DNA of 64,000 nt from Chionoecetes opilio (taxonomy: Eukaryota; Arthropoda; Malacostraca; Decapoda; Majidae), in the NCBI GenBank assembly GCA_016584305.1, contig JACEEZ010005901.1, positions 1 through 64,000 on the forward strand. The letters are read 5' to 3'. A program made the translations under genes and the position numbers. A model generated the notes under the pieces. That model ran no database searches and was not told where the DNA came from. It saw only the letters and a list, made by a program, of their open reading frames with translations. The number at the start of each line of letters is the position of its first letter. Within the stretch, counting starts at the first letter, position 1. Shown here in pieces: positions 54,843 to 64,000 of the stretch.

Positions 54843-55055
54843 CATTATTATTAAGTATTATATCGTCAGGTTTTTTTTTTTTTTGTACACCAATACTAAC
54901 TAATGAAACAGATCTAGTAAGGTATTAAATAGGTATCTAGATTACTAATGCAATAATCTAGTACTGTGGAGATAACACTATAGTCGCCAGTCAACTCGCC
55001 ACTGCACTAATGCGCCAGGCACATATATTACGAATTTTTAGCATCACTACAGCAT
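54843..55055. other. Spacer with a mariner-like MITE end
   Basis: 54963-55045 carries GGAGATAACACTATAGTCGC and ATATTACGAATTTTTAGCATC, inverted matches to 42390-42450 of the TA-flanked MITE. The rest is unassigned. Confidence 0.45.
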
Positions 55056-55254
55056 TGTCCTGTGTCACTGAAGACATGTAGTGTTGATGCTACACTAATA
55101 TAGAACTACTGTGCATGCCTCTTCTTCTACGACTACTATTGCATGTGCCACTGAAGACAGGTACATATATAACTACTGTGCATGCATGCCTATTTCTACA
55201 CTACTACTACTACTACACTACAACTACACTATTTTCTAACTACTACTGACTACG

Positions 55255-55294
<40 letters not shown>

Positions 55295-55713
55295 ATATTG
55301 CATGTGCCCTGAAGGACAGGTACATAATTAAAAACTACTGTGCAATTGCCATGCCTATCTACTACTACACTACTACTACTACTACTACAACTACACTACA
55401 ACTACTCCTACTACTACTACGACTACTACGACTACTACTACTACTACTACTACTACACTAACTAACTACTATGCATGTGCCACTGAAGACAGGTTACATA
55501 ATATAAACTACTGTGCATGCCTATTCTACTACTACTACTACTACTACTACACTACTACTACAAACAACTACAACTACTACAACGCCTACTACTACTACTA
55601 CTATTGCAATGTGCCACGGCAGACAGGTCAAGACAGTACATAATATAGACTACGGTCATGTCTATTCTACTACTACTACTTCAACTACTACTACTACTAC
55701 AATTTTTCTACGA

Positions 55714-55757
<44 letters not shown>

Positions 55758-55965
55758 ATTGCATGGTGCCACTGAAGACAGTTCCATAATATACAACTAC
55801 TGTGCATGCCTATTCTACTACTACTACTACTACTTCTAATACGACTACTACATTACTACTATTACGACTCTACTACTACTACTACTACTACTGACGATAA
55901 TATTGTAGGTCCAACTGAGACAGGTACCAATATAAACTACTGTGCAATAGCCTCTTCATTGACAC
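55056..55965 (+). repeat. Higher-order repeat: about 75-bp block alternating with (TAC)n
   Basis: A block TTGCATGTGCCACTGAAGAC, AGGTACATAATATAAACTAC, TGTGCATGCCTATTC is followed by (TAC)n. The pair recurs about seven times (55070, 55140, 55300, 55465, 55605, 55760 and 55905), giving an average period of 130-165 bp. Thr/Tyr/Leu-only frames are spurious. Confidence 0.85.
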
Positions 55966-56195
55966 ATACAAGGCTGGTAGTGAATGCTAAAATGCGTAAT
56001 ATATTGTGCCTGCGACCTTAGTGCAAGTGCAGTGAACCTGCAACTATAGTGGTTTGGTACGGTAAGGTTTGAATAGGTCTATAGATAGTACAAGGGGGAA
56101 TAGGGAGTGGCGCTAACTATGTAACGAGGCGAGGGTTTGTTAAAGGTGGAGAGGGAAGGAGAGAGTTAGTGTGCTTGAAGACGTGGAAGGGGGAG
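55966..56195. other. No gene recognised
   Basis: Short unique stretch between microsatellite blocks. No feature seen. Confidence 0.4.
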
Positions 56196-56199
56196 GACC

Positions 56200-56462
56200 G
56201 TGTCTCTCTCTCTCTGCATCGTCTCTCTCTCTCTCTCTCATATCTCTCATCTCTCGTCTCTCTCTCGCTCTCATCTCAGGTGGTCAAAACAACACATTAC
56301 AAAATACATGTTTCCCCTTTCTCTCTCTCACTACTGCGACTAATTTCTGCTCCCTAACTCTCATCTCTCTCTCTCTCTCCTCTTCTCTCTCTCTCTCTCT
56401 CGTTCTCTCTCTCTCTCTCTCTCCTCTCTCTCTCCGTCTCCTCTCTCCCCCTCTCTCTCTCT
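56200..56462 (+). repeat. (CT)n microsatellite, interrupted
   Basis: Two CT-rich blocks (56200-56278 and 56316-56462) separated by about 40 bp of unique sequence. The minus-strand Arg/Glu frame is spurious. Confidence 0.95.
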
Positions 56463-56798
56463 GTGGCAATTAAGTGTTAAGTATCTTTACAAGTGTTGTC
56501 AATACTATGTGTGTGTGTGTGGTGTGTATGTATGTTTGTGGTATTCACCATGGTCTGCTCAAGGGGGACAGTAACCGCACGCATTTTTGTCAGTGAATCA
56601 TCCTAGGAGTCAGGGAGGATCGAGCCGTCCCCCACCAAAAAAACAAAACCCACACTTCTAGGCCTTCAATCTTTGGTATTAATACTCTTTTTTTAGACTA
56701 TAATTTATTTGTTTATATCAATTGACTTTTCTGCCTTAAAACTCCAAGTGATATCCATGGACTTTCTGATTTAAAATGAGACTTGTTGTTGTTTACAG
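56463..56798. other. No gene recognised; (GT)n near 56505-56540
   Basis: Contains a short GTGTGTGT tract, then unique AT-rich DNA up to the TTAA target of the next element. Confidence 0.4.
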
Positions 56799-56802
56799 TT
56801 AA

Positions 56803-58586
56803 CCCCTTGAAGCCCAGAACGTAATTCCCATTGTAATTTGAGACCCAGAACGTAATTACGTAATTCCCATTGTAATTTGAGACCCAGAACGTAATTACGT
56901 AATTCCCATTGTAATTTGAGACCCAGAACGTAATTACGTAATTCCCATTGTAATTTGAGACCCAGCACGTAATTCCCATGGTAATTTGAGGCCCAGAATG
57001 TAATTGCCATTGTAATTTGAGGCCCAGAACGTAATTTCCATTGTAATTTGAGGCCCAAAACGTAATTCCCATTTGTAAATTTGAGGCCCTAGAACCGTAT
57101 TCCCATTGTAATTTGATGCCTCAGGAACGTATTCCCATTGTAATTTGAGCCCAAGAATCGTAATTTCCATGTATTGGAGACCAGACGTAATTCACCTTGT
57201 AATTTGAGGACCCAGAACGTATGTCCTATTGTAATTTGAGGCCTAACGTACTTCCCATTGTAATTTGAGACCCGAACGTATTCCCATTGTAATTTGAGAC
57301 CCAGAACGTATTCTCATTGTAATTTGAGGCCCAGAATGTAATCCCATTGTAATTTGAGACCCCAGAACGTATTGCCCATTTGTAATTTGAGATCCAGAAA
57401 ACGTACTTCCACATTGTAATTTGAGGCCCAGAACGTAATTCCCTTGTAATTTTGAGACCCAGAAACGTAATTCCCTTGTAATTTGTGAGACCCAGAACGT
57501 AATTTCCCATTGTAATTTGAGACGCAAAACTTAATTCCCCTTGTAATTTGAGACGCAAACATAATTCCCATGTATTTTGAGACCCAGAACGTAATCCCCA
57601 TTGTAATTTTGAGACCCGAACGTAATTCCTTGTAAGTTGAGACCAGAACGTAATTCCATTGTACTTTGAGACCCAGAACGTAATTCCCATTGTAATTTTG
57701 AGACCCATAACGTAATTCCCATTTGTAATTTGACGACCCAGCAAGTAATTCCCATTGTACTTTGAGGCCGACGTAATTCACCATTGTAATGTAAGACCCA
57801 GAAAAAAACGTAATTCCCATTGTAATTTGAGACCCAGAACGTAATTCCCATTGTAATTTCAGACATCCAGAACGTAATTCCCTTGTAATTTCAGCACCCA
57901 GAACGTAATTCCCTGTAATTTGAGGCCCCAGAACGTAATTTCCCATTGTAATTTGAGGCCCAGAACGTAATTCCCATTGTAATTTAGGCCCAGAACGTAA
58001 TTTCCATTGTAATTTGAGACGCGCGAACGTACTTCCCATTGTAATTTGAGACCCAGAACGTAATTCCCATTGTAATTTGAGACCCAGAACATAATTCCCA
58101 TTGTAATTTGAGGCCCAGAACGTAATTTCTATTGTAATTTGAGACTCAGAACGTAATTTCCATTGTAATTTGAGACCCAGAACGTAATTCCCATTGTAAT
58201 TTGAGACCCAGAATGTAATTTCCATTGTAATTTGAGGCCCAGAACGTAATTCCCATTGTAATTTGAGACCTAGAACGTAATTCCCTTTGTAATTTGAGGC
58301 CCAGAACGTAATTCCCATGGTAATTTGAGACCCAGAACGTAATTCCCATTGTAATTTGAGACCCAGAACGTAATTCCCATGGTAATTTGAGACCCAGAAC
58401 GTAATTCCCATTGTAATTTGTGTACCATTAGACGCTTGTTAGTGACTATAAGCAATGTTTTATAGCTATGACCTGTTTAGTATCCTTGTCCACTAACTCA
58501 TGTGGTATATTCAGTGACTTTTCGTTATTTTATGGCTGACAACAGACCATTTTATATAGCAAAGAAAAGATCTGGGCGTGAAGGGG
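56803..58586 (+). mobile_element. piggyBac-like MITE (TTAA target) with internal tandem expansion
   Basis: TTAA occurs at 56799-56802 and 58587-58590. The left end CCCCTTGAAGCCCAGAACG and the complement of the right end CCCCTTCACGCCCAGATC are inverted partners. Most of the element is a tandem array; the unique part (58411-58586) holds GTGACTATAAGCAATG and TAGCTATGACCTG and matches 54050-54213. No transposase. The 365-codon minus frame across it is a translation of the repeat. Confidence 0.75.
56808..58410 (+). repeat. 31-33 bp tandem array, about 50 copies
   Basis: Unit close to GACCCAGAACGTAATTCCCA followed by TTGTAATTTGA. Variants alternate GAGACCC and GAGGCCC and CCC or TCC before CATTG. 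A few early units are 36-38 bp with a duplicated ACGTAATT. Many single-base indels in 57060-57950, cleaner at both ends. The unit equals the sequence at the left end of the host MITE. Confidence 0.95.
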
Positions 58587-58591
58587 TTAAC

Positions 58592-58690
58592 ATTACTACT
58601 ACTACTACCACCACCACCACTACTACTACTACCCACTACCACTACCACTACTACTACTACTAGATCTGGGCGTGAAGGAGTTAAAGTTTC
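58592..58690 (+). repeat. (TAC/CAC)n and duplicated MITE right end
   Basis: After TTAA at 58587 comes (TAC)n/(CAC)n to about 58660, then a second GATCTGGGCGTGAAGGAGTT. The MITE right end is therefore present twice, separated by a microsatellite, probably by unequal exchange or slippage. Confidence 0.75.
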
Positions 58691-59095
58691 AATGTTTATA
58701 ATATTTTGTTAAAACATCATTCAAAACATTTCCAAACCCCTGAGGAAAAAGTGTGGGTGGTAGTTGCATGGGGCGTGGCTGGGAAAGTTTTTTAAAGGGG
58801 GGGCCCCTGAGGGGGGGGCACACGGGGTATGTGGGGCAAAAGCAACTGTCAAAGGGCCATTCTGATGTTATAAAGGTATTAGCGACTGTTAAAGCTTGTA
58901 GGGTAATTTGTAGATCAGATTAGTGGTGTCCTCTCTCTCTCTCTCTTTTCTCCTCTCTCCTCTCTTTTTCTAGGAAAAAGGAAGGTTTGTGTTTCGAAGG
59001 TGTTACCGAGTTACCTGCTTGAAAAATCGGGAAATGAGCGCCGCGAATGCGAGCCTCTAGCGAGCAAGACGTGTGTGTGGCTTACCCCTTTTTGG
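58691..59095. other. No gene recognised; short (CT)n
   Basis: G-rich noisy stretch near 58795-58835 and a short CT tract at 58931-58965. No recognisable gene. Confidence 0.4.
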
Positions 59096-59097
59096 AT

Positions 59098-59325
59098 AAA
59101 AGACACCCCACCACCCCCAAAACCCACCACCCAACACCCCCACCACCCCCCACCCCCACCTACCACCCCACCCCACCACCCCACCACCACCACAGCCCCC
59201 CACCACCCACCCCCCCACCCCCCACCACCCCCACCCCACACCACCACCAAGCCCCCCCCACCCACCCACCACACCCCACACCACCCCACACCCCCCACAG
59301 CCCACCCCACTCCCACCAGTAGGGT
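59098..59325 (+). repeat. C/A-rich simple repeat (CCACC)n
   Basis: About 225 bp of ACCCC, CCACC and CACC words; one strand contains almost no G or T. Pro/His/Thr or Gly/Val/Trp frames are spurious. The same composition fills 63360-64000. Confidence 0.9.
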
Positions 59326-59973
59326 GGTGGGGGGGGACACCGACATTATAAAAAATTTCTAAAAAATCCTTTTTTTACCTAGAGTGCACACATGCCCAAA
59401 AAATTCAAAAATATGGCCCACCTATGGGTACCCTCATAAATACTTAACTCTAAAAGGGGTCTTTTAAGGTTTTTTAGATTTTTGGCACCTTCGCCCGGGT
59501 GTCCCCCCACGAGGGGGGACCCGGGATCGGGTAGGGGGGGGCCCGTATGATATTTTTAAACTCATATTACATCAAACATTTTTGTTTTTTTTTTTTCCTG
59601 AAAAAACATATATGCTAACCCTACACCCACCATTTTTATTGGTGATAAAATGAAGATAACTCATTAAATAGCTTTTTTAAAAAAGATGGCTAGGATTTTT
59701 ATTCCTATCGAATGCATCATAAGGCATCGGGGGGGAAAACACCTTCACCAGGCAGCCTGCCTCTTGGTGATGCCCTTGGAGGTCCCCAGGACACCCTTGC
59801 ACTGTTCTGGATAAACAGAAGCTTCATCTAGGATGGTAGGGAAGGTAAACGGTCTCGGGTGTTAGCGGACTTCCCCGGGAGGAAAAAAGGTTTAATTTTT
59901 CCTCCCCATGAGGGCCAACACCTAGAAAACATAGCACACTAATGTCCCCCCACACCCCTTCCCTCCCCCCGCT
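59326..59973. other. No gene recognised
   Basis: Mixed DNA with G-run and C-run noise near 59505-59545. No recognisable feature. Confidence 0.35.
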
Positions 59974-60369
59974 TCAGCTAACCGACAAAGCCCCCCCACC
60001 TGTAGTTTTCGCAGCAAAAGGGTATGGTGCTGCAGTCCGGTGCCCCTCGTCCCCCCCCTCATCCAGTAGGGAGGAGTCCCCCACGAATGGAAAATCATAA
60101 ACCTCCTCCTCGTCATGGTGTCTTCCCCCCGGGGGACAGGCACAGACTTTTTCCCTGTGGACCCTTCTTCTTTCCCAATGTTTTTTTTTCAGCCGCTGCC
60201 TTCTTTTGTCCCCCAGTTTTTTCCTCTTCTCTGCCTTAAACCTCAGGTCAGAATGCCCCTCTTTCTCGGTTAAAATGCAGGCCCGCCCCTTTTCCCGTCC
60301 CTTTCCAAAAGGACGAGGATTAGCCTTAGGGAACGGCCTGACACACTCGGGGGTTAATCTGTCTTTTGA

Positions 60370-60605
60370 GAAGGGTGTCCTGGGTGGCAGGGTGCGTCGT
60401 GCTGGGGCCCGGGTGGCAGGGTGCATCGTGCTGGGGCCCGGGTGGCGGGCTCTTGTGCTGGGGCTCGGGGTGGCAGGTTTTTTGTGGCGGGGGCCCGGGG
60501 TGGCAGGGGCGTCGTGCTGGGGCCCGGGTGGCAGGCTCTTCGGGCTGGGGCCCCGGGGGGTGGCGGGTCTGTCGTGCTGGGGCCCGGGGGGGCAGGCCAT
60601 CATCT
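60370..60605 (+). repeat. GC-rich minisatellite, about 24-28 bp unit
   Basis: About nine copies of GTGCTGGGGCCCGGGTGGCA followed by GG(C/G). On the minus strand this reads PGPQHDAPAT-like repeats. Unit boundaries shift because of G-run variation. Confidence 0.85.
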
Positions 60606-61769
60606 AGCCTGGGAGACACGCGGGAAGGGGTATACTTCTGGGGTTTGGGCCTTCAGCCAGTCGCTCCTCTCCATCTAACTTCCTCCTCAAAAAAAGTTGG
60701 AGTAACTTCCACTACAAATTCTGGTGGTGCCGTCGCTGGGTTACTGCCTCCTACAAACCCACTCATTGGGAAATGTTGCGTTTGAGTGGCCATATCCATC
60801 CCCGGAACCACGGGAAATTTTGGAGGGGGAGTGGCTTTGGTCCATCCCTAAAGCAAACTCTGGCAATTGTAAACTGTTATTGCTCGTTAGGTGCATGAGC
60901 GCGTGGTCGTTCAGTGGGGACGCAGGAATGCTTAAAGGGCCCAAAAACACTCACATCCAAGGCGGGGGAGCTTTTCTGTTTATGCAGCGGAAACATCACA
61001 TCCATGCATTTCGAAACTCAAAGCTGAATGTTATGTGACATTCAATTGTCCATGATAAAAATTTTGTTCTCAAACAGAAGAACAAGCTTCTCAGGGAATC
61101 TAAAGTGCCCTGCACGAACATTCACCTTCTCCACCCACTAGATCAATATCCCTTTGGAAACCAAAGATCGTGTTCCCCATGAAAGCGGGTTCCATCGGGA
61201 TCTGGGGAAATTTTAAAAACTGGGGGTGGACTGCCCACAGCATTTATAGCCCCCAAACGTCATGCTGTCACCCCCGTTCACGGTTCCGCGTGGGTACTGG
61301 CTGGCCTCTCGCACACACAAACCTTTACTGGGTTCATAAAGTCACAAAGAACTCTCATCCAAATTGTATTCCGGGCCGGCGTGAATGTGTACTTCTCCAA
61401 AGCTAATGTTTAAGCCTTAAAAAAGGTTTTCCACATTGAATTTGTTGAAGGAAAAAATCCTGGGAATGGGCATGCCTTCCGGACCTTCAAAACAGGTTTG
61501 GATGACGGTTTTGAAGGCATAGTCCAGTCCCCCTTTTCGCCATTTTTTTCTTTCCCGCAGCAGGGGGTGCTCTTTCCCAAAAGCTATGGAAAACTGGGAC
61601 ACCCTCCTACGCACTCGTTCATTTGGGGAGGCCGTAGAACTTTCTTGCCGTGGGTGGGTTAAACCCAATGTTTTTCTTGTTGAGGGGTGAAAAAACCCCA
61701 TTTCTACGGGAAGCAAAAAGCCATTAGGTCTCCATCCCACAGCTTCTTCGTAGATAGAAGGCGCCTTTC

Positions 61770-61930
61770 AAAAAAATGAAATTGGGCTTAAAAGGCCCCT
61801 TTCTGGCAACAAAAGTTGACAAAAAAATAAAAAAAATAGAGCGCTTGAAGGGATCCTTTAAAAAAAAAATTAATAGGCTTAGAAGGGCCCTGCTGGCAAT
61901 AAAAGCTAAAAAAAAAATGAAAAAATTTTA
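61770..61930. repeat. Tandem duplication, about 85-95 bp
   Basis: GGCTTAAAAGGCCCCTTTCT..GGCAACAAAAG followed by an A-rich tract recurs as GGCTTAGAAGGGCCCTGCT..GGCAATAAAAGC plus an A-rich tract. Two copies. Confidence 0.65.
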
Positions 61931-62334
61931 AAAACTATAAATCTAGAGACCCTTAAAATATCCCCGAGGGCTTTTTGCTACCCCATCCCAGGGAGACCAA
62001 AAGACTGGGTGGGGCATACAAAAAAACCTTGGGGGGATTGGAACTAAAAAAGCCTTACAGCAAAAGTTTTTTCTTGATGTTGAATCTGTCCCGCGGCTTC
62101 TTTCAGGGTGCGCTAGTTTCCCGCGTGCTTAAAGGCAAACCTCCGGTCGTGCGGGCCATCTGCTTGTCGCTCTTTCCCGACATATTTCGAGGCATGATGG
62201 CGGTAGGTTATTTGTCTAAAAAGTTAATGACATTAGACTCAGCAAGTTATTAGGTTTGTTTAAATTAGCTTAGCTTTATTTTTTACAGTGTAGAGGCGAT
62301 TCTTGCTGGCCACCATATTATTTTGGGCAGGTCT

Positions 62335-62920
62335 GGCATATATGTGGGGGATCACCGAACGTCCCTGTCCCCAAAATATGCAGTGTTTTAAATTTTTTTT
62401 AACCATAAAAAATTAATTCTAGAATCATTCTAATAAATAAAACATTAATAATAGTTTGTTCTGTGCTTATAGCAAAATAACACTGAATTAGCATCTAATT
62501 TTAAAACCAAACACCTTCAACTTTACACCAACAAAAAAAAAACTGTTTTCCCTTTTTTAAATCCTAGTTCCCAACCCCATTTAAAATCATGCTATATGCA
62601 AGTCTCCTTTTTTTTTATGTTTTTCAAGTTTTAAAAAAATATAGATTTTTCCCAAAATCGTAGTGATGCGGGGATCACCGAACGTCTGCCCCGAAAATGC
62701 AGTGTTAAAAGGTTTTTTTTACCTAAAAATTAATTTTAGAATCATTCTAATAAAATAATCCTTATATAAAGTTATTCATGTGCTTATAGCATAATAAAAC
62801 TGATATGCATCATAAATTTTTTCCCCACCTTCAAATTTTTGCCCAAAAAAAAAAACCCGTTCCCTTTAATTTAAATGCACTTTTTACCCCCACCATTTAA
62901 TATCATGCAATATACATGTC
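62335..62920. repeat. Direct tandem repeat, about 310-330 bp, two copies
   Basis: GGGGATCACCGAACGTC, TGCAGTGTT, AATTAATT(C/T)TAGAATCAT, GTGCTTATAGCA and ATCATGC(T/A)ATAT(G/A)CA occur in this order at 62350-62605 and again at 62670-62915. AT-rich, no coding signal. Confidence 0.75.
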
Positions 62921-63358
62921 ATCACTGTTTGTTATTTTGTGTAGGTATTTTAAAGGATTAGCTTTTTCAAAATTCACTGTACGTTGATCCCCCCCCCACT
63001 TCACCCTACGTTTTATCCCCCCCCGGCCCCCCAATTTTTTTTTAAATAATGCCCCCGCGGCCTGTTCAAAAACAAAAGCACTACTTTTTCACTCAAAAAC
63101 ATGTCAATACGGTTATACCCCGTATTGCAACTTACCTTCAAAAAGAATCACGGGCCCCCACAGCCGCATAGACACTATATAAAACGGGGAAAAGTAACAA
63201 GGAAAATCAAAAAAAAATTTTTTACCTGGTAAAAAACCGGGTACGCTGACGCTACCCTGTTTCTCGCATGAGTTCCTAGGGTGGGGGGCTGCTCCGTGGT
63301 GGCATGGGGGCGCGAATTTTAATTAATTTTCGCGTTTTGCCTTCGTACGGTATCCCCC
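62921..63358. other. No gene recognised
   Basis: C-run-rich stretch near 62988-63060, then unique sequence. No feature. Confidence 0.35.
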
Positions 63359-63359
63359 C

Positions 63360-64000
63360 CGTTCGGTGTGACCCCCCCCACCCTACCACCCCCCCATACC
63401 CCCCCCACCAGTACCACCACCACCACCCCACCCCAACCACCACCACCCCCCACACCACCACCACCACCCCCCAACTAGCACCACCACCCCCCACACACCA
63501 CCCCCCCACCCCCCACCCCCCCACCTCACCCCCCCACTACACCACCCCCCCACCCCCCACACCCCCCAACCTCACACTAGCACCACCACCACAGCCCCAC
63601 CACCACTACCACCACACCCACCCCACCTCACCCCCACACACCACCACCACCCCACCTACACCACCACCCCCCCACAGCCACCACCACCCCCCCCAAAAAC
63701 CCCACCCCCCAAACCCCACCACACACCACCACCACCACCCCACCACCACCCAACCACCACCCCACCACCCCACCCCCCACCACAACACAAACCACCCCCA
63801 CCACCACACACCCAACAACCCCAACCCCCACACCACCACACACTACCCAAAACCCCCACCACCCCCACCCCACCCCACCACCCAAACTACACCACCACCC
63901 CACCCCACACACACCACCCCACCACCACACCCCACACCCCCACCACCCCACCCAAACCCCCCACACCACCCCCACCACCACCACCCACACCACCACAGCC
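63360..64000 (+). repeat. C/A-only low-complexity tract (CCACC)n to window end
   Basis: More than 600 bp of C-rich CCACC/CACCACC words with extreme strand asymmetry (almost no G). It continues past the window. All long frames here are Gly/Trp/Val or Pro/His artefacts. Confidence 0.9.

Larger units (their letters stand above)
59974..62196 (-). pseudogene. Possible decayed coding tract, unrecognised
   Basis: Several minus-strand frames lie in the same direction with little space between. They include an ATG in a good context at 62196 (MPRNMSGKSDKQMARTTGG), a 107-codon frame at 61417-61740, PARNTIWMRVLCDFMNPVKV near 61360, HALMHLTSNNSLQLPEFALG near 60890, and a 209-codon frame at 59974-60603 with a basic/acidic C-terminal half. 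Single-base run noise could explain the breaks. I do not recognise any family. It may be one old viral or transposon gene, or chance. The downstream part overlaps a GC-rich minisatellite, which weakens the case. Confidence 0.25.

Noticed and set aside
56808..58410. CRISPR-like array
   Set aside because: Units are contiguous without unique spacers, lie inside a TTAA-flanked MITE and the context is eukaryotic.
57314..58411. 365-codon minus-strand open frame
   Set aside because: It is a translation of the 31-33 bp tandem array (repeating NYVLGLKLQWELRSG-like words); all three frames of the array are similarly open.
60206..60785. Gly/Ala/Arg-rich plus-strand frames
   Set aside because: Arise from the GTGCTGGGGCCCGGGTGGCA minisatellite.
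63360..64000. Gly/Trp/Val-rich minus-strand proteins
   Set aside because: Pure low-complexity (CCACC)n; frames have no stops because of composition.

Overview
This window looks like repeat-dominated intergenic or heterochromatic DNA from an arthropod nuclear genome. A decapod crustacean is my best guess. That rests on the mix of hAT, PIF/Harbinger-like, piggyBac-like, pogo-like and CR1-like elements, a tRNA-derived SINE, very abundant CT/ACT/GTT microsatellites and TTAGG-like tracts. No marker gene fixes the taxon. I see no intact multi-exon host gene, rRNA, CRISPR array or bacterial-style operon. Only one short open exon (C2H2 zinc finger, 48792-49064) is a reasonable host coding candidate.

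Layout. 1-8.6 kb: low-complexity DNA, two MITE copies with a (TA)n core, two minisatellites and a 1.7 kb foldback element. 8.65-45.2 kb: a tandem array of a roughly 2.8 kb unit (called U here). Four copies lie in one orientation (8650-18410), then the array inverts head-to-head near 18410 and continues in the opposite orientation to about 45 kb. U contains a decayed hAT/ZBED-type transposase fragment and a hAT-like terminus. Several array members carry secondary insertions: a 1.46 kb near-perfect palindromic element with an 8-bp target duplication (19442-20898), three copies of a 1.3 kb viral-capsid-like ORF at one fixed site, three copies of a 1.7 kb Harbinger-like element at another fixed site, and a 5.07 kb element with about 740-bp inverted terminal repeats (39596-44663). 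45.2-47.3 kb: a 5'-truncated CR1-like LINE whose reverse transcriptase is split by a pogo-like MITE. 47.4-54 kb: a CXC-domain pseudogene, a duplicated zinc-finger 3' exon (only one copy carries a SINE), nested MITEs and a minisatellite. 54-58.7 kb: microsatellites and a TTAA-flanked MITE whose own end has expanded into about 50 tandem repeats. 58.7-64 kb: C-rich low complexity, duplications, and an unrecognised possibly decayed coding tract on the minus strand.

The most interesting system is the capsid-like sequence. It sits as a precise insert inside a tandemly amplified repeat, always at the same site, and neighbouring copies in the same window keep the empty site. It looks like an endogenous viral element amplified together with, and by, a satellite-like unit. 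All three copies carry frameshifts, at different places.

Sequence quality is uneven. Copies at 8.6-15.5 kb and 33.4-38.1 kb are full of homopolymer-type indels compared with clean copies at 15.9-24.9 kb and 38.2-39.6 kb, and single N characters at 24920 and 34434 mark joins. Apparent frameshifts must therefore be read with caution.
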